Below are positions 26,149 to 35,186 of a stretch of 64,000 nt of DNA, one piece after another. A program made the position numbers and the translations under genes. The notes below the pieces were generated by a model, which saw nothing but the letters and a program-made list of their open reading frames with translations, was not told where the DNA came from and did not search any database. Origin of the DNA: JBBRBB01 sp963830175 (lineage in GTDB: Bacteria > Bacteroidota > Bacteroidia > Chitinophagales > Chitinophagaceae); the NCBI GenBank assembly GCA_963830175.1, contig CAWHKV010000002.1, positions 558,001 to 622,000 on the forward strand. The letters are read 5' to 3'. Positions within the stretch are counted from its first letter, which is position 1. Each line of letters starts with the position of its first letter.

Positions 26149-26156
26149 CAAAATTA
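26149..26156 (-). promoter_or_regulatory. -7 element of the glutathione peroxidase gene
   Basis: On the minus strand TAATTTTG (fits TAnnTTTG) ends 14 bases before the ATG at 26134. No well-placed -33 element was found. Confidence 0.4.
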
Positions 26157-26183
26157 GCGGCAATAAGGTTTACAACTATAAAA

Positions 26184-27608
26184 CTATTTGCTTTCATAGC
26201 AGCCTATATCAGGCAAATTGGTTCTGGAGTCGGCTTCCAGGTCATTTAAAATTACTGTTGGTTTTCCTGCATCTATGCAGGGCGAGCCCATGGACAGGTG
26301 AAAGTCAAATTGATTATCCTCCTTATTTACTTCAGTGAAATAAGGGTCTGCATTCTGAATGCAATCCACATATTTAGCCGCCGCATTCCCGGAGCCTTTA
26401 AATAAACAATTTGTAAATGAAACTTGAAATTCATTCCCGGTTTTTTGCAGGGCGATTTCATCCTCAAACAAGCCACTTTCTCCGTAAATAATACAATTTG
26501 TGAAGGTTGCCCGGGTTGTTACTACCCGGCCATTTTCAAGGTCAGTAATCCATATAATCGGTTGAAGATGATTTAAAATTTGGGTGGAATAGGATGCAAA
26601 GGTGCAGTGAATTAAGTCGTAGTTCCCCGCTGAAAGGCTTAGATTATTACCTCCACAATTTGTTATTAAACAATTTTGCGCATATAGGGAGGTGTTAACT
26701 GCCTTAATTCCTTCTCCCAAAATATTTTGAACCTTGCATTGAAATAATTTCAATTTATAATCATTTCCCGAATGAGCTTGTACTTCAATTCCGGTAACTG
26801 CATAATTTATATTTGTATAATATAATTCGTTTTCGCTGCTGGATGTATGAAAAACCAAACCAGGCCAACTACCGGGGTGCTTGTTATAAGGCTCATCAAG
26901 CCGGTCTCCCCTAAAATTCACCTCCATGCTGTCGCCTGGTTCACCATAAACCCTAAGCCTGCCAAATACTTGTACTGCTGCATCAGCATGGCAATAAACC
27001 TGAACACCTTTTAAAATGGTTAGGGTAGCATTTTCATTAATGATAAGCGGTCCATTAATAACTACCGGCAGTTTATTATCCCAGGTTGTATCCTTTGTTA
27101 TCGAAGCATTGTTTAAGTAAAACGCATTTTGACCATACCCATCTAGATAAACAGACCTGGGGAAAGAAGAAAAATCAATTAAAATGCTGTCTTGCACAAT
27201 AAATGGCAATGATTGAGCATTTGCATTAACGTTTAGTGAAACAAATACGTATATACTGTCATTGGCTGCAATTTGAATATTTGAAAAGCCGGATGCAGAC
27301 ATACCGTTCACGTTGATTTTAAAAGGAGAAGAAGGGCCGCCTCCAAGGTGTATACTTCTTATGGTTATAGGAGAAGCATTTGGATTAAATATTTTAAATG
27401 ATTGTGTAGGCGAAAGTGTACCAGTGAAAACTGTATCAAAATGAAGGCTGTCGGCAGAGGTAAAGAGAAATGCATTGGAAGTTGATACACTTTCTTTTTT
27501 GCAGGATGAAATTGTAAAAAGCAGGATTAATGAGGAAACGAAAATTTGGATGGCTGTCTTTAGAAAAATATTTGATGATTTAAGGGGAAAGGTCCTGTTT
27601 TGAAGCAT
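26184..27608 (-). CDS. Beta-helix lipoprotein of unknown function
   Basis: The 474-residue protein has a lipoprotein signal ending in FTISSC (Cys36). Residues about 50-160 look like an immunoglobulin-type beta domain (SLHFDTVFTGTLSPTQSFKI). The rest is a repetitive right-handed parallel beta-helix pattern (INENATLTILKGVQVYCHAD, then VFGRLRVYGE, then LITNCGGNNLSLSAGNYDLI), and it ends with SPCIDAGKPTVI and DIGCYESK, a closing motif common in such proteins. Surface glycan binding or cleavage is possible but no catalytic residues can be named. It is divergent from the sulfatase-like gene. Confidence 0.7.
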   Translation of the reverse strand: MLQNRTFPLKSSNIFLKTAIQIFVSSLILLFTISSCKKESVSTSNAFLFTSADSLHFDTVFTGTLSPTQSFKIFNPNASPITIRSIHLGGGPSSPFKINVNGMSASGFSNIQIAANDSIYVFVSLNVNANAQSLPFIVQDSILIDFSSFPRSVYLDGYGQNAFYLNNASITKDTTWDNKLPVVINGPLIINENATLTILKGVQVYCHADAAVQVFGRLRVYGEPGDSMEVNFRGDRLDEPYNKHPGSWPGLVFHTSSSENELYYTNINYAVTGIEVQAHSGNDYKLKLFQCKVQNILGEGIKAVNTSLYAQNCLITNCGGNNLSLSAGNYDLIHCTFASYSTQILNHLQPIIWITDLENGRVVTTRATFTNCIIYGESGLFEDEIALQKTGNEFQVSFTNCLFKGSGNAAAKYVDCIQNADPYFTEVNKEDNQFDFHLSMGSPCIDAGKPTVILNDLEADSRTNLPDIGCYESK

Positions 27609-27817
27609 AGGTGTATTCTTCTAAATGACTAAATTTATATATTTGTATTCCTTTTTTACTAAAGATATCAGCATAAATGTATTGATTAGTTTATTATTTT
27701 TTTGTTGTTAAGCTTTCTCTTAAATGCAAACGCACTTTAACTTTCATTTTTTAATTATTAAATAAACTCACAAGGTTTTAATTCTATTTTTGATTTCGAT
27801 AAATTGTTAAAAGATCT

Positions 27818-29206
27818 ATGCAAACACTACCAGGTTTAATATTTAAAGGCAACCGTGGTTTCCTAATAATGGCTGCTATAATAATCGGCGCATCTTTAAC
27901 GGGATGCCGAAAAGATTTTACCGATCAATTACAGGCTCCCCGCGCTCCCGTTGTCAGGTCTGAAAAGCCAAACATAATTTTGATTTTTACCGATGATTAC
28001 GGATACGAGCTGCCTAATTATACAGGGGGCGAATCTTACCAGACCCCAAATCTTAACTGGATGGCTGCTAACGGCATGCAACTGTCACAAATGATGAGTC
28101 ACCCGGATGGTTGGCCTGCACGTATGGCAATGTTTACCGGCAAGTATAATTTTCGCAACTATATCCGCTGGGGATTATTACCTACTAATGAGAAAACTAC
28201 CGGTAATATGATGGAGGATGCAGGCTATGCCACTTGCTACGTTGGTAAATGGCAGGGCGATGGTGGAGATACCTCTATTCATAACCATGGTTTTCAGAAT
28301 TATAGCGTATTTCTTCCCTATGGTGGCGACCAGCGTGTAAGGCGATACAAGAATCCTTTGATTTACCAGGATGGCGGTTATTTAGCCGATAATGTTGTTG
28401 AGGGAAAATATTCGGAAGACATATATGTTGATTACCTCGAGAATTTTATGGAAGAAAATGCCTCAAAACCATTTTTTGCCATTTATGCACCGGTACTGGT
28501 AGCCCAGCCGTGGGTACCCACCCCGGATGATCCTGAATTTGAAAGGTGGGAGCCTAAGAAGGATACCAAAAAAGATGATATTAAATATTTTGCCAGCATG
28601 GTAAAGTATAATGATAAAAAGGTTGGACAAATTATTGACAAGGTTAGAAAACTGGGTTTGCAAAACAACACAGTAATCATGTTCGTGGGCGAAAGTGGAA
28701 CTGATTCCCGCGTTACTTCTGTATTTAAAGGAAGAACTGTGCAGGGCGCCAAAACAGAAACAATAATGAGAGGGACCAATCAACCTTTCGTCGCCTATTG
28801 GCCAGGTGTAATTTCTCCTGGAACAATTGATTCATCTTTGGTTGATTTTACCGATTTTTTACCCACGTTTGCAGATATTGCCAATATTTCAGTTCCTGTA
28901 AATTATGGAAAGCTTGATGGGGTTTCTTTTTTTGATAATCTAAACCAAACAAGCGGTCCGCAACGCAATTGGGTATTTTGCGAATGGAACAATGAACCCT
29001 GGGATGATGATGTAAAACCGGCAGAACGCTTTATTTACGAGCACACATATAAACTGTACGATACTTCTGGTGTGAGGGCCAACAATTTTTATAACATGAT
29101 TCAGGATCCTGATGAAACCCATCCACTTCCTGACAACCAGTTAACCCCGTACGAGGCTGCATTAAAAGCTGAATATAAAACGCTTCTAAGATCTATGCGT
29201 AAATAA
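27818..29206 (+). CDS. Sulfatase-fold lipoprotein lacking active-site residues (pseudoenzyme)
   Basis: The 462-residue protein has a lipoprotein signal ending in ASLTGC (Cys30) and the sulfatase/alkaline phosphatase fold: PNIILIFTDDYGYELPNY, then MFTGKYNFRNYIRWG, GYATCYVGKWQGDGG and LVDFTDFLPTFADI. The formylglycine motif C-x-P-x-R is changed to G98-W-P-A-R, the active-site His is replaced (Ala229 in PVLVAQPW) and the metal-binding Asp-Asn is Glu292-Ser293 in FVGESGTDSR. The related protein at 62521-63906 keeps all of these. The frame is intact, so the loss looks selected rather than decayed. It should not cleave sulfate esters; a glycan-binding or regulatory role is conceivable. Confidence 0.85.
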   Translation: MQTLPGLIFKGNRGFLIMAAIIIGASLTGCRKDFTDQLQAPRAPVVRSEKPNIILIFTDDYGYELPNYTGGESYQTPNLNWMAANGMQLSQMMSHPDGWPARMAMFTGKYNFRNYIRWGLLPTNEKTTGNMMEDAGYATCYVGKWQGDGGDTSIHNHGFQNYSVFLPYGGDQRVRRYKNPLIYQDGGYLADNVVEGKYSEDIYVDYLENFMEENASKPFFAIYAPVLVAQPWVPTPDDPEFERWEPKKDTKKDDIKYFASMVKYNDKKVGQIIDKVRKLGLQNNTVIMFVGESGTDSRVTSVFKGRTVQGAKTETIMRGTNQPFVAYWPGVISPGTIDSSLVDFTDFLPTFADIANISVPVNYGKLDGVSFFDNLNQTSGPQRNWVFCEWNNEPWDDDVKPAERFIYEHTYKLYDTSGVRANNFYNMIQDPDETHPLPDNQLTPYEAALKAEYKTLLRSMRK

Positions 29207-29220
29207 TGATTTTAAGAAAT

Positions 29221-29259
29221 AATAAAAAAGCCTGCTAATTTTTAGCAGGCTTTTTTATT
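29221..29259. terminator. Bidirectional terminator
   Basis: A perfect 18-base stem (29221-29238 with 29242-29259) with a TTT loop, GC-rich at the top and A/T runs at the base on both sides. It serves the plus-strand sulfatase-like gene and the minus-strand comF. Confidence 0.9.
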
Positions 29260-29265
29260 AGGGTA

Positions 29266-29967
29266 TTATATAGTATATGCAACAGATAATATACTTAACG
29301 TTGCTCCCGGTACTTTTAGAATTTCAGATCCGCAGGCTTCAAGCGTGGCGCCTGTAGTAATTATATCGTCTACCAACAACACGTGCTTATTTGTTAATGC
29401 TCCCTCATCATTGATCTTAAAAACCCCTTCCATGTTCACCCATCTGTTTTCCCTGTCTTTGTGGGTTTGGGTTTCAGTAAACACAGTTCTAATTACAAGG
29501 TTCGATTTAACAGGCTTCTTCCATATTTCAATTATTCCTTCCGCAATTAATTGCGCCTGATTATAACCGCGTTTTCTTTCTTTTTTTTCGTTTAGTGGCA
29601 GGGGTACAATAAAATCAACCTCGTCAAATCGGGTTGTAGCCGCTAATTTATAGCCTGCCAGTCTTCCGAGCATTATTCCTGCATGTTTGTTTCCACGGTA
29701 TTTCAACTCGTTCAATATGTGTTGTAAAAGAGAATGTTTGGTGAAGTAAAAAATGCTGGCTGCATTTTTTATCGGAACTCTTCCATAAAAAACTTTTTCA
29801 ACCCGGTTACCTGGTTTTTCTTCAAACCCTGTATAAGGTAAATGAGCCAGGCAGTTAGAACAAAGCAATTGTTCTTTTTCAATTGCATCACTTTCACATC
29901 CCAGGCAATTGTGGGGAAAAAACAAATGGGCAAAATCGTTGATCGAAGATTTAAGGAAGGGTAACAT
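29266..29967 (-). CDS. comF: ComF-family phosphoribosyltransferase-like protein
   Basis: The 233-residue protein has an N-terminal zinc-ribbon type head (FFPHNCLGCES, then LLCSNCLAHLP) and a phosphoribosyltransferase fold with the PRPP loop VLLVDDIITTGATL. The middle contains VPLPLNEKKERKRGYNQA, the usual ComF signature. ComF proteins take part in DNA uptake during natural transformation in some bacteria, probably as cytoplasmic helicase partners or in nucleotide handling. No other competence gene lies nearby. A terminator separates it from secDF upstream. Confidence 0.93.
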   Translation of the reverse strand: MLPFLKSSINDFAHLFFPHNCLGCESDAIEKEQLLCSNCLAHLPYTGFEEKPGNRVEKVFYGRVPIKNAASIFYFTKHSLLQHILNELKYRGNKHAGIMLGRLAGYKLAATTRFDEVDFIVPLPLNEKKERKRGYNQAQLIAEGIIEIWKKPVKSNLVIRTVFTETQTHKDRENRWVNMEGVFKINDEGALTNKHVLLVDDIITTGATLEACGSEILKVPGATLSILSVAYTI

Positions 29968-30007
29968 ATTTTAAAGATATAATCTTGTGCGTTTAACCCA
30001 TAAAAAA

Positions 30008-30029
30008 AGAGGCACCATTTGGTGCCTCT
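30008..30029 (-). terminator. Terminator of secDF
   Basis: A 9-base stem (AGAGGCACC with GGTGCCTCT) and a four-base loop, followed on the minus strand by a run of T. It lies 24 bases past the secDF stop codon. Confidence 0.88.
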
Positions 30030-30052
30030 GTATCTCAATATAATATAGCAAT

Positions 30053-33000
30053 CTAACTGGTTGTTTTTAAAGTTCCCTTTGTGCCAGGTTTGTCTTTTAG
30101 CGTGCTACCTGCCACCTGCTTACTTCCCAGGGGTTTGTTTTTGGCAAAATCTACCAGGATCGGTGCTGCAACAAATATGGAGGAATAGGTACCTGTTATT
30201 ACACCCACTAACATGGCGAATGCAAACCCGCGTGTAACCTCCCCACCAAATATAAACAAGATAAGGATAGTGAGAAATACCGTAAGGGAAGTCATAATAG
30301 TACGGCTTAAAGTCTGGTTAATGGCTGTATTAATTATCGTCGCCTTGTCAGTCCCTTTCATAATACGGCTGTCTTCACGAATACGGTCATACACAATAAT
30401 GGTATCATTCATAGAAAACCCAATCACTGTTAATATCGCAGCAATAAAGTACTGGTCTATTTCAAGCGGGAATGGAACCCAGTTACGTGCAAAACTGAAA
30501 ACAGCAAGTGTCACCAATACGTCATGTATAAGTGCCACGATCGTTCCCAGGGAATATCTCCAGTCTCTGAACCTTATGAATATGTAAAGGCAAATCATCG
30601 CTATTGCGATTATTGTGGCTTTTTGTGCACCTGATTTCAAATCTTCTGAAATAGAAGGCTGAACCGTTTGTGATCCTTGTTTATAAGTATTTGAAAACTC
30701 CCTGAATGTTGTTCCGGGCGGAAGAAATGGTGTAAGCCCATTAAACAATGCCGTTTCAACAGTTGAATCTATGGAGTTGCCTGTTTCGTGTATTAGGTAA
30801 GCTGTTGTTATATTCAACTGATCAGGAGAACCCACAGTTTTTATGATCGGATTTTCTCCAAATGATGTTCTTAATGCGTCTCTTACCTTAGAAACATCTG
30901 GTGCTGTATTGAAGCGTACTGTATAACTTCTTCCGCCTGCAAACTCAACACCTTCATCAAAACCATTAAAGAAGGATGCAATACCTAATAGCAATACCAC
31001 AACAGAAATGCCGTATGCAATCTTTCTATACTCAATAAATTTAAAAGAAGCATGCTTGAATATTTTCTTTGAGATATTGGTAAAGTATTCAAAGTGCCTG
31101 TTTTTATTAGTGTATCCATCTGCTATCAACCTTGAAACTAATATTCCGCAGAACAATGAAAGCAGTAGACCTATAATCTGTGTAGTTGCAAAACCAAGTA
31201 CCGGTCCTAGACCAAAATAGGCAAGAATAATTGCGGTAAGTAACGTGGTAACATGCGCATCTAATACGGGTGCATAGGATCGTTTATAACCATCAGCAAC
31301 GGCTGTTTGATAACCCTTGCCACGCGTAAGTTCTTCTTTGATCCTTTCAAAAATAATTACGTTGGTATCTACCGCCATACCTATCGTTAGAACCAAACCT
31401 GCAATACCAGGTGCTGTAAGTGTAAAACCCATTGCAGCAAGAACACCAATGGTAAAAAGTAAGTTTAAGATTAATGCAATGTTGGCAACCCAGCCTGCCG
31501 TATTATAATAGATAAGCATCAGTGCAAAAATCACAATGAACGAGATTACAAAAGCCATCGTTCCGCCATTTACTGCTTCCTGTCCAAGGGTTGGACCAAC
31601 GATTTGTTCCTGAACAATTTTAGCAGGTGCAGGTAATTTACCAGATTGTAAGATATCGGCAAGATCCTGGGCCTCAGTTATCGAAAAATTACCAGAGATT
31701 TCTGATGAACCATTGGGTATAGCACCATTTACAAAAGGCGCACTGTACACCATGTTATCTAAAACAATGGCAATAGGTTTCCCAATGTTCCGTTCGGTCA
31801 TTTTTGCCCAAATACGGGTGCCGGTAGCATCCATATTCATTTTTATGGCAGGTCTGCCCTTACTGTCAAAATCCTGGCGGGAATCACTTACATGATCACC
31901 TTCCAGTTCTGCCGCGCCATTATCTAATGTTTTAATTGCGTATAAAGGCAATATATTTTTAAATTTCGGATCAGGATTTTCTGATTTGCCATAATAGAAA
32001 GCCACATTAGAAGGAAGCTTGGTCTTTACAACATCCATACCGAGGTATTCATTCAATTGCCCTGTATCATTTGTACTTACATAACCAATGTTGGCAGGGT
32101 ACTGAACACTTCCGTTCTGCCCTTGTTGTGGTTGTGCGAAAGCAGCAAATAAACTGCGAATCGGCGCTTCGTCTCTTCTAGCCTGTGCACTATCGGCTGA
32201 GGTCATATTACCCTTTGCAACCTTTGTGGTGTCTCCGGTTAAACCGGAAAGGGTAATGGTTTTAGTGGTATCAGTATTTACACTATCAGCAACAGGATTA
32301 GCATTGTTATTTACAGAGGCTGTAGCTGAGGTATTTGTTGTATCAGTAGAAACTTTTCCACCTAACACGGCGGCAAGTGCATTGTCTGCGCTTAACAAGC
32401 CTTCACCTACTTCATTTATATTATATACTTCGAAGAACTGAAGATTAGCAGTTGACTGCAGATACCTGCGTACCCTTTCAGGGTCGTTTATTCCGGCAAG
32501 TTCAATGCTGATGATACCTTTCTGGGGGTCTGGATTAATATTGGGAGAAGCTACGCCGAAACGGTCTATACGTTTGCTAAGAATGCGAAAAGTATTATCA
32601 AAAGCTGCATTGGCCTGGTCTCTCAGGTAATCCATTACGGCCTGGTTACTTGCATCAAATTTTATTTTGCTATTGCTGCGGGTGGCGAAATATGGAGCCA
32701 GCTTTCCACCGTTTGAAGTTTTATTAAACTCATCTCCAAAAATGGTTATGAGGTCTGCACCACTATTGGCTTTTTTTCTAACAGCAGCATCCAAAGCTTT
32801 GGTAAATACAGGGTCTTTAGAGTAATTAGCCAAAGACCTGATCAAACCATCCATACCAACTTCCATGGTAACACTCATACCTCCCTGCAAGTCCAGACCT
32901 AATAACAGTTCCTTATCCTTGGCATTTTGATAGGTTGTTAATCCAAAAGGACCGATATCAGTGGTTTTGGTGCTATCAAGAATTCGCTGTAACCTTGTTT

Positions 33001-33217
33001 TTTTAAGGTTATTGAGAGAATCGGCATAAACAGCCTGTAAGTTTTTATTGTCGGGGTATTTTGATTCGGGAGAAGGGTAGTTGGCCTTCAGCCATAACCC
33101 GGCTTTTTCTTCCATCGCCGATTCGTGGCTCTTCACAATCCAGGTAAAGGATAATTGGTAAAGACAAATTAAAATAAGCGCAAGCGTAAAAAATCGCACT
33201 AAACCTTTCAGTTGCAT
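30053..33217 (-). CDS. secDF: Protein translocase subunit SecDF (fused)
   Basis: The 1054-residue protein joins SecD and SecF in one chain, as is usual in Bacteroidota. It begins MQLKGLVRFFTLALILICLY, has the SecD signature DLQGGMSVTMEV and the RND-type transmembrane part with GLVLTIGMAVDTNVIIFERI (conserved Asp in the membrane). The SecF half has GVEFAGGRSYTVRF and VIGFSMNDTIIVYDRIRE. A long linker around residues 290-370 rich in Thr/Asn/Asp is an insert. It pulls exported proteins out of the SecYEG channel using the proton gradient. The start at 33217 is chosen because a -7 element at 33249-33256 lies downstream of the alternative start at 33268. Confidence 0.97.
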   Translation of the reverse strand: MQLKGLVRFFTLALILICLYQLSFTWIVKSHESAMEEKAGLWLKANYPSPESKYPDNKNLQAVYADSLNNLKKTRLQRILDSTKTTDIGPFGLTTYQNAKDKELLLGLDLQGGMSVTMEVGMDGLIRSLANYSKDPVFTKALDAAVRKKANSGADLITIFGDEFNKTSNGGKLAPYFATRSNSKIKFDASNQAVMDYLRDQANAAFDNTFRILSKRIDRFGVASPNINPDPQKGIISIELAGINDPERVRRYLQSTANLQFFEVYNINEVGEGLLSADNALAAVLGGKVSTDTTNTSATASVNNNANPVADSVNTDTTKTITLSGLTGDTTKVAKGNMTSADSAQARRDEAPIRSLFAAFAQPQQGQNGSVQYPANIGYVSTNDTGQLNEYLGMDVVKTKLPSNVAFYYGKSENPDPKFKNILPLYAIKTLDNGAAELEGDHVSDSRQDFDSKGRPAIKMNMDATGTRIWAKMTERNIGKPIAIVLDNMVYSAPFVNGAIPNGSSEISGNFSITEAQDLADILQSGKLPAPAKIVQEQIVGPTLGQEAVNGGTMAFVISFIVIFALMLIYYNTAGWVANIALILNLLFTIGVLAAMGFTLTAPGIAGLVLTIGMAVDTNVIIFERIKEELTRGKGYQTAVADGYKRSYAPVLDAHVTTLLTAIILAYFGLGPVLGFATTQIIGLLLSLFCGILVSRLIADGYTNKNRHFEYFTNISKKIFKHASFKFIEYRKIAYGISVVVLLLGIASFFNGFDEGVEFAGGRSYTVRFNTAPDVSKVRDALRTSFGENPIIKTVGSPDQLNITTAYLIHETGNSIDSTVETALFNGLTPFLPPGTTFREFSNTYKQGSQTVQPSISEDLKSGAQKATIIAIAMICLYIFIRFRDWRYSLGTIVALIHDVLVTLAVFSFARNWVPFPLEIDQYFIAAILTVIGFSMNDTIIVYDRIREDSRIMKGTDKATIINTAINQTLSRTIMTSLTVFLTILILFIFGGEVTRGFAFAMLVGVITGTYSSIFVAAPILVDFAKNKPLGSKQVAGSTLKDKPGTKGTLKTTS

Positions 33218-33248
33218 AAAAGATGGTTTACTAAATTTTTGTGAGCGG

Positions 33249-33256
33249 CAAAGATA
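33249..33256 (-). promoter_or_regulatory. -7 element of secDF
   Basis: On the minus strand TATCTTTG (fits TAnnTTTG) followed by CCGC lies 32 bases before the ATG at 33217, giving a leader of about 25 bases. It excludes the longer start at 33268. Confidence 0.6.
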
Positions 33257-33328
33257 ATGGATTGCCACATACGGATATATGGAGAAAAAACCCAGAAAAT
33301 TTTTGTGGGTAAAGTGGTTAACTTACTG

Positions 33329-33808
33329 TTACTGAACATCTATTAACACGAGGTCATAATAAATGGGCGTGTTTGGTGGCACTACGCCCGTAAATCCGTT
33401 GCAACCATAGCATAAAGATGAGGGTATAACCATGCGAATTCTTCCGCCTTCCTGTATATAAGGAATGGCAATTTGCCATCCTTCAATAAACTTTTTTAAG
33501 TAATCACTTACAGGGTTGGTGGTTTGTTCATCCAGTAAACTATTGTTTAAAAATTTGGAGGTATAAGTAACGGTGATCTTAGATTCGGATGTGGGTGTGT
33601 AACCGGAACCCTGATCTATTACCTGGTAATATATGCCATAAGGATCAACAGTGTAATCCATTCCATTGGCGATGCAAAAATCTTTAATTACCGGTGCCTC
33701 CATTTCGGCAGCAACAGGTATACAGGGATTATTATTATGGGATTTAAAACAACCGCAAAAAAAAAGGCATATACATGCCAATAATACCGGGGCGCTCCAG
33801 TTCTTCAT
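33329..33808 (-). CDS. FKBP-type peptidyl-prolyl isomerase lipoprotein
   Basis: The 159-residue protein has a signal ending in LFFCGC (lipidated Cys20), then an FKBP domain: GIYYQVIDQGSGYTPTSESK, ITVTYTSKFLNNSLLDEQ, FIEGWQIAIPYIQEGGRIRM and PSSLCYGC, ending NTPIYYDLVLIDV. The pattern V-T-Y-x-G of active FKBPs is partly changed (VTYTSKF), so activity may be low. These lipoproteins help fold exported proteins. The gene lies 60 bases upstream of the secDF leader on the same strand, which fits a role in export. Confidence 0.88.
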   Translation of the reverse strand: MKNWSAPVLLACICLFFCGCFKSHNNNPCIPVAAEMEAPVIKDFCIANGMDYTVDPYGIYYQVIDQGSGYTPTSESKITVTYTSKFLNNSLLDEQTTNPVSDYLKKFIEGWQIAIPYIQEGGRIRMVIPSSLCYGCNGFTGVVPPNTPIYYDLVLIDVQ

Positions 33809-33847
33809 GATATTAAGACTGTTTAATACGGTTTTTAGCTGCTTGGT

Positions 33848-34183
33848 TCAGAAGATATAGCCTTCTGCTTTTTTAGCTAGCAGTTCTTTATAGTGCTGTT
33901 CATTCATTTCCCACTTATGCCTTTTGTAAAAGACCGAAATAAAAGCAGCTATAAGAATAAAACAAATAAGCAAAATAACGGGGCTCATTTGTGAGGAAGC
34001 AACCATTGTCGCACGGGTATACCAACCCCAGTCGAGCATAAACAAAATTCCTGCACCGATCGATGCGCCTAAAACAAAACCCGGTAATAATTGCCGTAGT
34101 AAGGATGCTTCATTCTCCCTGTTTTTTTGCCAATGAGTTAAAAACCTTTGTTCACTGTCTGTAAGCATACTGCAAAATTGCAT
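33848..34183 (-). CDS. Small membrane protein, two membrane segments
   Basis: The protein (111 residues from the ATG at 34183) has a polar helix with DSEQRFLTHWQKNRENEAS, a first membrane segment about residues 38-54 (GFVLGASIGAGILFML) and a second about 68-86 (PVILLICFILIAAFISVFY), then a basic tail. No family was recognised. The start is uncertain: a TTG at 34204 or a second ATG at 34168 are also possible. It lies on the same strand as the FKBP gene. Confidence 0.6.
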   Translation of the reverse strand: MQFCSMLTDSEQRFLTHWQKNRENEASLLRQLLPGFVLGASIGAGILFMLDWGWYTRATMVASSQMSPVILLICFILIAAFISVFYKRHKWEMNEQHYKELLAKKAEGYIF

Positions 34184-34319
34184 AGTTATTTTGTTATCAT
34201 TCAATGAATGTTTAGCCTAATTACTGAAACCTTTGGTATTTAATAAAAAAATTTTTTTAAAATGGAGAAGACCTAATTTCATCACCCTAAAAGTTAATTC
34301 AAGGACTAAAAGAACTGCT

Positions 34320-35162
34320 GTGAATAAATATGATGTTTTGATAAGGGAGTACCTGATCACCCATAAAAGTTTATCGTTAGAAAAAATTGGTACACTATCG
34401 CTTTCGTCTTCTGTTGATTATTCAGATGATACCGTGGAGAATAACAGGCCTCCATTTACATTCGAATACGACAAGCGAATTTCGACCACGAATGCGCTGG
34501 TTGATTTTATTTCGGAACGAACCGGCAAGAAGAGAACCCTTATAGATTCTGACCTGTATAGTTATTTTGAGCAGGTGCGTGAATTTTTAAATATTGGAAA
34601 ACCTTTTGAAATTGAAGGGGTAGGTATTTTAAAAGCGAATAAGATCGGTCAATACGAATTTTTTCTGGCAGAGATTAAGCCTGCCAGGCATGATGATGAG
34701 CATCACAGCCATCGGAAACGCGAAAAAAAAATTTTTAATAAACAACGCTCGGGTGGTTTGCTTAATGTTTTAGCTATCATTATCCTGTTATTGATCTTAG
34801 GAACATTAGGTTACTGGGGTTATCAATATTTCAACAATAAAAATTATACAGAAAATGAAGCCGCACCCATGGTGCAGCAAAGTGTGGTAACAGATAGTTT
34901 GCCTACAACTATTAATGACAGCACACTCATTAATTATATTTTCGACAGCAGCCGTTCAGCTACAGGATTGAATGCTAAATTAAATAGTTTGACACGTGCA
35001 GGCCAAAATAATATAAAGGTAGATACATCTGCCCCGGGCTCCCTAACCATGTACCGTATTTATGTACAAAAGAACACCAGACTGTCAGATACGTCCGTTA
35101 TAAAAGATTCAATTCAAAAAGTCTTTCAAAAAAATATTAGGATAGAAAAAGCTATTTATTAA
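34320..35162 (+). CDS. HU-like domain protein with one membrane segment
   Basis: The protein (280 residues from the GTG at 34320, MNKYDVLIREYL) has an N-terminal region with LSLEKIGTLSL, FTFEYDKRISTT and FEIEGVGILKANKIGQYEF, two short beta/helix modules like the HU-type domains found in Bacteroidota proteins that are followed by a SPOR domain. One membrane segment covers about residues 148-168. The C-terminal part is rich in Ser/Thr/Asn and ends with SLTMYRIYVQKNT, which could be a small SPOR-like tail. A link between DNA or cell wall and the membrane is conceivable. The GTG start matches the family's beginning; a TTG at 34233 would add 29 basic residues. Confidence 0.65.
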   Translation: MNKYDVLIREYLITHKSLSLEKIGTLSLSSSVDYSDDTVENNRPPFTFEYDKRISTTNALVDFISERTGKKRTLIDSDLYSYFEQVREFLNIGKPFEIEGVGILKANKIGQYEFFLAEIKPARHDDEHHSHRKREKKIFNKQRSGGLLNVLAIIILLLILGTLGYWGYQYFNNKNYTENEAAPMVQQSVVTDSLPTTINDSTLINYIFDSSRSATGLNAKLNSLTRAGQNNIKVDTSAPGSLTMYRIYVQKNTRLSDTSVIKDSIQKVFQKNIRIEKAIY

Positions 35163-35186
35163 AATTGCATATTAATAAATATTCGC

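Noticed and set aside
33218..33268. A longer start for secDF
   Set aside because: A -7 promoter element at 33249-33256 lies inside the extension, and the family begins at the Met at 33217.
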